Shown: one piece after another, positions 27,561 through 33,398 of the stretch
How the letters are laid out: each line of letters begins with the position of its first letter
Position numbering within the stretch: position 1 is the first letter of the stretch
Assembly: GCA_023356515.1 (NCBI GenBank)
Contig: JAKQYG010000002.1
Location: forward strand, 1 to 33,398
DNA: 33,398 bases
DNA from: Trichodesmium sp. MAG_R04
GTDB lineage: Bacteria > Cyanobacteriota > Cyanobacteriia > Cyanobacteriales > Microcoleaceae
Reading direction: 5' to 3'
Program-made: the position numbers and the translations under genes
Notes under the pieces: model-generated
Told to the model about the DNA's origin: nothing
Databases searched by the model: none
The model's input: the letters and a program-made list of their open reading frames with translations, nothing else

Positions 27561-27648
27561 AGGACTTACCCAGTACCGCTATATATGGCGCATAAATTTG
27601 TCTTTTTCAAGATATTATCACTACAATTAGTGCCGTTGCGTAAGTCCT
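27561..27648. repeat. MITE-like palindromic element, family A, copy 3 (opposite orientation)
   Basis: AGGACTTACCCAGTACCGCTATATATGGCG...CTACAATTAGTGCCGTTGCGTAAGTCCT. Confidence 0.8.
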
Positions 27649-27704
27649 ATAATAAGTTGAGCAAAATTACCAGTAAAATATTCAATAACTATTCCCTATA
27701 AACA

Positions 27705-29588
27705 ATGAAAAAAAAATCAAGACGCGACCGGGGACAAATTATCACAACTTCTGGACTGAAAAAATTAAATGAGACTATTGAACAATGGAAACAGCAATAC
27801 AACCTTAGAGGTACTCTGGCAGAAATTGAAGCAGAGTTTGGAGTAGGTTCAGACACTATCAGTAAAATTAGACAAAGACGAGTAAGTGCAGACCTCAGCA
27901 AAATTCAACAACTTTTTGCTGCTTTTGGCCTAACATTGGATGAAACTGACTACCGCTCCGGAAAAAAAAGCTCATCTCAAAAAGAGTCAGAACCCCTAGC
28001 ACAACTAATACAACTGTTAAATGAGCAACAAATACTCACTCAAAATAGTTTCCAAATTTTTATCAGTTATCACACTCAAGACCCGGATCAAGAATTGGCG
28101 CGACAGTTTAAAAAAGTTCTCACTGCTGCTGGTCATCAGGTATTTATGTTAGCAGAGCATATTCGTCTAGGAGAAAATTGGTTTCGTCGAATTAATAAAG
28201 AATTGAAACGCTGTGATTATTTGTTATTATTTTTGCCTCCCCAGTCAGCACAAAGTGAGTTGCTCACTTATCAAGTACAACTTGCTAGAGAATTACAATT
28301 TTCCCGACCAGACCGTAAACCTATAATTTTGCCAATTCGGGTCGGTTTTTCTCTGGGCACAGCTCTCAACCATGACTTGCGTGGTTATCTCTATCGCATT
28401 CAACAACGGGAGTGGCGATCGCCGGAAGATACAGTTATTATTCTCAAGGAAGTTTTGACTCTTCTAGCTACTCGAGTAAGTAATATTCTCCCAGAAATAG
28501 AAAAGCAAAAACAAATTTCTCTGAGTGAAGAAATTAGTAGTATCGCCTCTGCTAACTTCCCCCCTTTACCCTCTGCGGAACCAGAAATACCAGGAGGGCA
28601 AATTGATGTAGCATCTAGGTTTTATATCGAACGTCCCCCCATAGAAGAACGTTGTTATCAAACTATCTTACAACCGAGCGGTTTGATTAGAATTAAAGCA
28701 CCCCGACAAATGGGAAAAACTTCTTTAATGGCAAGAATTTTACATCATGCTGCATTGCAAGGATATCGGACAGTACCTTTGAGTTTTCAGTTAGTAGATA
28801 AAGAAGTTTTTAGTAATCTCGAAAAATTCTTAAAATGGTTTTGTGCTTATGTGGGAAGGGAGTTACATTTGCCAAATCAATTACATAATTATTGGGATGA
28901 TATTTCTGGTAGTAAAGTTAATTGTAAGGATTATTTTGAGAAATATTTATTAGCACAAATAGATCATCCTTTAGTCTTAGGTTTAGATGAAATTGACCGA
29001 GTTTTTCAATACCCTGATATTGCTGAAGATTTTTTAGGATTATTACGAGGCTGGCATGAAGAGTCAAAACGACGTGCTATTTGGAAAAAGTTGCGGTTAT
29101 TAGTAGTTCATTCTACTGAGGTTTATATTCCTATGAATATTAATCAATCTCCTTTTAATGTGGGGTTACCTATAGATTTACCAGAATTTAATTCCCAGCA
29201 AGTTAAGGATTTGGCTTCCCGACATAATTTGCGTTGGTCAGAGTCAGAAGTAGAGAGATTAATGGCAATTGTGGGGGGGCATCCTTATTTAGTTAGGGTG
29301 GCATTATATCACATTTCTAAACAATATTTGACTCTGGAAGATTTACCGGCAAATATAATGAGTGAAACGGGAATTTATAGCGACCATTTGCGACGACATT
29401 TGTGGAATTTAGAGGAATATCCAGAGTTAGTTGCAGCGATGAGAAATGTGGTTTATGAAAAATCCCCCGGGGAGTTAACAGGGATATTAGGTTTTAAGTT
29501 AGATAGTTTGGGTTTGGTGAAATGGAAGGACAATAAATATCATCCCAGGTGTGAGTTATATCGTCAATATTTTCAGGTTCATTTATGA
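27705..29588 (+). CDS. HTH - TIR - AAA_35 (AAA-like ATPase) multidomain protein
   Basis: 627 aa; N-terminal HTH-like segment EIEAEFGVGSDTISKIRQRRVSADLSKIQQL; TIR FISYHTQDPDQELARQF...IRLGENWFRRINKELKRCDYLLLFL; ATPase RIKAPRQMGKTSLMARIL, LVLGLDEIDRVF. Confidence 0.88.
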   Translation: MKKKSRRDRGQIITTSGLKKLNETIEQWKQQYNLRGTLAEIEAEFGVGSDTISKIRQRRVSADLSKIQQLFAAFGLTLDETDYRSGKKSSSQKESEPLAQLIQLLNEQQILTQNSFQIFISYHTQDPDQELARQFKKVLTAAGHQVFMLAEHIRLGENWFRRINKELKRCDYLLLFLPPQSAQSELLTYQVQLARELQFSRPDRKPIILPIRVGFSLGTALNHDLRGYLYRIQQREWRSPEDTVIILKEVLTLLATRVSNILPEIEKQKQISLSEEISSIASANFPPLPSAEPEIPGGQIDVASRFYIERPPIEERCYQTILQPSGLIRIKAPRQMGKTSLMARILHHAALQGYRTVPLSFQLVDKEVFSNLEKFLKWFCAYVGRELHLPNQLHNYWDDISGSKVNCKDYFEKYLLAQIDHPLVLGLDEIDRVFQYPDIAEDFLGLLRGWHEESKRRAIWKKLRLLVVHSTEVYIPMNINQSPFNVGLPIDLPEFNSQQVKDLASRHNLRWSESEVERLMAIVGGHPYLVRVALYHISKQYLTLEDLPANIMSETGIYSDHLRRHLWNLEEYPELVAAMRNVVYEKSPGELTGILGFKLDSLGLVKWKDNKYHPRCELYRQYFQVHL

Positions 29589-29639
29589 GAATAGTCTAGT
29601 AATTTTAGCAATTTTGTGTAAAATTATAAAAGTTGTTGT

Positions 29640-29668
29640 TTGTAGTAGGGCTTTAGCCCTATCTATCT
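29640..29668. repeat. Short palindromic repeat containing AGGGCTTTAGCCCT
   Basis: gtagtAGGGCtttaGCCCTatctat. Confidence 0.6.
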
Positions 29669-29785
29669 GAGCAGGAATTCCGTAAATTATCAAGGTCTGG
29701 ATAATAAGTAATAAAAAAGTTTTGTTACGAGCTTTAATTATAACTATTCAACCGGACATTATATTATATATTCATTCAAAAAACT

Positions 29786-31234
29786 ATGTCTACAGAAACA
29801 AAAAACTTAAATCAAAAGGCAGTTATTCTCGGTGGAGGTCCGGCAGGTTTTGCCACAGCATTAATGTTGGCTAAACGTGGTTGGCATCAAATTACAGTAT
29901 TAGAAAAACGACCTGCTGCAGATTTTTATGAGCCTGATAAATCATTCAATTATTTAATTGATGGGCGGGGTCAAAAATTTACCGATCTATTGGGTTTAAC
30001 TGAAAAGTTAGCAAAAATCAGCGTGCCAAATACAGAATTTTATCTTACGGAAATTAAGGCTAATGGTAATCGTAAAACGTCAAAATTACCAACCATAGAT
30101 CCTAATCGCAAAACTGCTTATTGGCTACAACGTCCAACATTTTTGCAGCTACTTTTTCAAGAAATTGAGGAAAATTGGCAAAATCAGATTACAAGTTTAT
30201 TTAATACAAAATGTCTGGAGATTAACAAAAAGGATGGAAAATTAACAATTATTGCCCAAGGAAGAAATGACCGAACTAATTATGAATTTGAGGCAGATTT
30301 GTTAGTTGGTTGTGATGGGATTAATTCTATAGTTCGACAAACTTTAGATAGGTGGGATAATTCTGGAACAGATAAATTTAAAATGCAGTTTTTTCCCTCT
30401 GCAAGTTCTGGTTTAAAATACAAAGTTTTGACTTTACCGCCTAATTTCCCCCTAGACCATAATAATTCTGAACAAGCAGTTTGTACAATGGCTTATGCTA
30501 TTCGTGGGGCATTTTCAGATTCTCGACGTTCTTTATCTCTAGGTATTTTGCCTTTTGCTGACCCCAACAAACCGAGAACAGCAAATATTATTAGACGACC
30601 AGAACATGAAATTTGGAAGTTACAAGATGGTGAAAAATTGTCTGAGTTTCTGGAGAAGGCTTTTCCACAATTGCCAATAAACGAAATAGTTTTATCAGAA
30701 GAAAGGGAGCGTTTTGCTAAAAGTGAGGGTGGATATTTTCCCATACCTCAATATTGTTCTGGGTTACATTTATTATTATCAAATGCAGATAATTCTAGTG
30801 GGGTAGTTTTATTAGGAGATGCGGTTCATTGTTTTCCTCCTGATCTTGGGCAAGGTGTTAATTCGGCATTGGAAGATGTTTTTATACTTAATCAAGCACT
30901 TACTCAAACTAATGATATTATTTCTGATGCTTTGCCATTATTTGAGTCTTTACGTTCTCCAGATATGAAGCCTTTAATACGTCTAGTTCAAACTGCTTAT
31001 CCGTGGCAATATAATCAAGATATTCTCGGTAAACGACTATGGAGGATTAACTTTTTTATACGGTTATTGTTGAGTAAAATTTTGCCTTTTATTTTTGCTC
31101 CTCCCGCTTCTATGTTAATTCAAAATCATCAACTTAGTTATCGTGAAATATGGAGAATTGCTCAAAGAACAACTATCTTTATATTTGTTTTGGGAATAGT
31201 TATCGTTTTAGGAACTATGGCTTTATTTTTATAA
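29786..31234 (+). CDS. FAD-dependent monooxygenase (PHBH / kynurenine 3-monooxygenase-like) with C-terminal hydrophobic helix
   Basis: 482 aa; VILGGGPAGFATALMLAKRG, LLVGCDGINSIVRQ, VVLLGDAVHCFPPDLGQGVNSALEDV. Confidence 0.9.
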   Translation: MSTETKNLNQKAVILGGGPAGFATALMLAKRGWHQITVLEKRPAADFYEPDKSFNYLIDGRGQKFTDLLGLTEKLAKISVPNTEFYLTEIKANGNRKTSKLPTIDPNRKTAYWLQRPTFLQLLFQEIEENWQNQITSLFNTKCLEINKKDGKLTIIAQGRNDRTNYEFEADLLVGCDGINSIVRQTLDRWDNSGTDKFKMQFFPSASSGLKYKVLTLPPNFPLDHNNSEQAVCTMAYAIRGAFSDSRRSLSLGILPFADPNKPRTANIIRRPEHEIWKLQDGEKLSEFLEKAFPQLPINEIVLSEERERFAKSEGGYFPIPQYCSGLHLLLSNADNSSGVVLLGDAVHCFPPDLGQGVNSALEDVFILNQALTQTNDIISDALPLFESLRSPDMKPLIRLVQTAYPWQYNQDILGKRLWRINFFIRLLLSKILPFIFAPPASMLIQNHQLSYREIWRIAQRTTIFIFVLGIVIVLGTMALFL

Positions 31235-31476
31235 TCATATACATAGCATTTTTTTATTAGGGTTAATTATTACCTCTATAATACTAGGTCTTTTGGCTAG
31301 GAAAATAAATTTGGGTTATAAGATAACAGGAAAATGGAGTAGGTAGACCATAGGAGAAATTGGTAAAACAGATCAATGGATAAGTTGATTTTTAAAATAT
31401 TGAATTTACCGAAAAAGTATCTGCTTTATCAACACCTAAGCTAAATTATATTCTTAGCCGAAATTCTAGCAATTGG

Positions 31477-32616
31477 TTGCATAATCAAAATATCAACATT
31501 ATCAGAAAAAAACTTACCTATATTATGTTAAAAAGTCTAACAATTAAAAATTTCCGATGTTTTCAAGAAATTACTATTGATAATATGGAACGAATTAATT
31601 TAATTGGAGGTATTAATAATGTTGGTAAAACGGCTCTCCTGGAAGCAATCTTTTTGTTAAATAGTTTAAGTTCTATAGAAATTCCGTTTCAATTAAACTT
31701 TAATAGGGGAGTAATTCAACAACCAACTTTTGACGTTGAGGAAATTTGTGAATGGTTATTTTATCAAAAACAAATTGGTGAAGCTATTAAAATTCAGACC
31801 AGAGATGAAAATGATGAAGAGAGAGAGTTAAAGTTGAGTTTAGATAAGGCATTAAGTCCAAGATTATTTCCTTTAAGTTCAAAAACAAATAGCAGAAAAA
31901 CTATCAAAGACTTAAAACTGGAGCTGAAAAAGGCAGGTCAAAAATTATTGGGGTTTACAGCATTTCTAACTATAGAGAAAGAAGGAGAAGTCAGGATAGA
32001 ATTTCAGCAACATGAAGAACAGGAAATTGAGGAAATACAACTTTTTTATCCTATTGTTTTTCATAGTAGTCGTTTAAGAGTTTCTTCAACAGAAGATGCA
32101 AAAGTGTTTAGTGATTTTGCACTAAAAAATGAACAAAATGAAATTGTCGAGATATTACAAATAGTGGAGCCAAGATTAAAACGTTTAGAAATTTTAGTTA
32201 CTGGAGGAATACCTATTATTCATGGAGATGTTGGAGGAGATAATTTAATTCCTGTTGTATTAATGGGAGAAGGAATGGGAAGGTTATTATCTATGATTTT
32301 ATCTATCATGAATACTCGAGGAGGAATAGTATTAATTGATGAAATTGAAAATGGCATACATTATTCGGTTATGGAAAAAGTTTGGCAGTCTATTAATATG
32401 GCAACTAGAAAGTTTAATACTCAACTTTTTGCGACTACTCATAGTTATGAATGTATTAGTGCTGCTCATCAAGCGTTTTATTATTCTGACTCCGAATCAT
32501 ATAATTTTCGTTATTTCAGACTAGAGAGAGAAAAAGAAACTAATTTTATCAAGAGTTTAGTTTATGACAAGGATAATATTGAAACTTCTTTAGGACTTAG
32601 CTGGGAGATGCGCTAA
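31477..32616 (+). CDS. AAA family ATPase, OLD/AAA_15-21-like (start probably 31525)
   Basis: 379 aa; LKSLTIKNFRCFQEITIDNMERINLIGGINNVGKTALLEAIFLL, GIVLIDEIENGIHYSVMEKVW, TQLFATTHSYECI. Confidence 0.92.
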   Translation: MHNQNINIIRKKLTYIMLKSLTIKNFRCFQEITIDNMERINLIGGINNVGKTALLEAIFLLNSLSSIEIPFQLNFNRGVIQQPTFDVEEICEWLFYQKQIGEAIKIQTRDENDEERELKLSLDKALSPRLFPLSSKTNSRKTIKDLKLELKKAGQKLLGFTAFLTIEKEGEVRIEFQQHEEQEIEEIQLFYPIVFHSSRLRVSSTEDAKVFSDFALKNEQNEIVEILQIVEPRLKRLEILVTGGIPIIHGDVGGDNLIPVVLMGEGMGRLLSMILSIMNTRGGIVLIDEIENGIHYSVMEKVWQSINMATRKFNTQLFATTHSYECISAAHQAFYYSDSESYNFRYFRLEREKETNFIKSLVYDKDNIETSLGLSWEMR

Positions 32617-32727
32617 ATGATTCATAATAAAAAAATTGAAAAGCCAAAGCTTATTATTGGTGAAGGAAAGGAAGATTTCCTTTTTTTTGATTCACTAATT
32701 AAATCTTTAAAAATTAATTATCCTTAA
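32617..32727 (+). pseudogene. Truncated TOPRIM-like (DUF3226/DUF4435-like) partner of the upstream ATPase
   Basis: ATG directly abuts the ATPase stop; MIHNKKIEKPKLIIGEGKEDFLFFDSLIKSLKINYP*, with an h-h-x-E-G-x-x-D motif, then a stop after 36 codons. Confidence 0.55.
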
Positions 32728-32837
32728 TTTTATATCTCTTTAGGGCTAATAAATTTAATAAATTATTTAATCTTAATTTTCAAAATTGGTATAAAATTCT
32801 ATCATGTTTATTTGAGAATTTATTCTGAGAGGATTTT

Positions 32838-33303
32838 ATGAGTGCAGGCAAAAAGTTACGTCAAATATTGGAACAAACAGGTATTCTGGTGTTACCTGGG
32901 GTTTATGATTGCATTGGGGCAAAAATTGTGGAACAAATAGGATTTCCTGTTGTGTTTACGAGCGGGTTTGGCATTTCTGGTTCTACCCTGGGTCGTCCTG
33001 ATTATGGTTTTCTGACTGCGACAGAAATGCTCTATGCTGTTAGGCGTATTACTGAGTCAGTGAATATTCCTTTAATAGCTGACATTGATACTGGATATGG
33101 CAACCCACTCAATGTGATTAGAACTGTGACTGATATTGTGAATATGGGGGTTGCCGGAATTATTTTGGAAGACCAAGAATGGCCGAAAAAGTGCGGTCAT
33201 TTTCAGGGTAAGCGGGTTATTTCTATGGCAGAACATGTGGAGAAAATTAAAGCGGCGGTTCATGCTAGGGGATATAGTGGTTTAGTGATTATTGCTCGCA
33301 CGT
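32838..33303 (+). CDS. Isocitrate lyase/PEP mutase family protein (3' part missing)
   Basis: LPGVYDCIGAKIVEQIGFPVVFTSGFGISGSTLGRPDYGFLT, PLIADIDTGYGNPLNVIRTV, GVAGIILEDQEWPKKCGHFQGKRVI; reading frame after 33303 is foldback sequence. Confidence 0.9.
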
Positions 33304-33398
33304 CCCCGCTTAATAGCTTCATCCAAACCCAATGGAGCACGAGCATCCGTGCGAGCAATAATCACTAAACCACTATCTCCCCTAGCATGAACCGCCGC
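33254..33398. other. Foldback inverted repeat at the sequence end (probable assembly/chimera artefact)
   Basis: 33254-33303 is repeated inverted at 33348-33398; reverse complement of the 33304-33347 loop continues the gene as ARTDARAPLGLDEAIKRG. Confidence 0.9.

Noticed and set aside
481-28425. About ten GCGATCGC octamers
   Set aside because: Standard HIP1 palindromes of cyanobacterial genomes, no local clustering
1-33398. CRISPR arrays, tRNA or rRNA genes
   Set aside because: No regularly spaced direct repeats or tRNA/rRNA-like sequence seen on reading; a tool scan could still find diverged cases

Overview
This 33.4 kb, AT-rich window is cyanobacterial: it carries petL, HIP1 GCGATCGC palindromes, a kinase-WD40 protein and an AAA-like (AAA_35) protein. 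The sequence end folds back on itself, so this is probably a whole contig. Core or recognisable genes are aroB, petL (missing from the ORF track), atx1-like, msrP, a Ser/Thr kinase with WD40 repeats, a pentapeptide-repeat protein, a PilT-like ATPase, ribD, a SufU-like gene, xdhC-family and mocA-like genes. The accessory part (about 13.9-27.1 kb, all minus strand) is the main interest. It holds a three-subunit molybdenum-hydroxylase-like set (CoxS, CoxL and CoxM types), a tandem SnoaL/NTF2-like protein, and a 1610-aa protein that alternates four SnoaL-like domains with RTX-type repeats. The CoxS-like subunit keeps the family fold motifs but has only 1 of the 8 cysteines that normally bind the two [2Fe-2S] clusters. 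The CoxM-like subunit has a degenerate second FAD motif. The CoxL-like subunit has Asp where the catalytic Glu is expected. Remnants of a second coxM and a second RTX-SnoaL gene lie between the intact genes, which points to duplication and decay. I propose this as a candidate undescribed system: a cofactor-stripped molybdenum-hydroxylase-like complex linked to SnoaL/RTX proteins. Other observations include a mocA-like gene split at an A10 run, three palindromic MITE-like families, an inverted-repeat-flanked copper chaperone gene, an HTH-TIR-AAA_35 protein lacking the usual TIR Glu, an OLD-like ATPase next to a truncated TOPRIM-like ORF, and a foldback artefact at the 3' end. All homology calls come from reading motifs; no database search was run.
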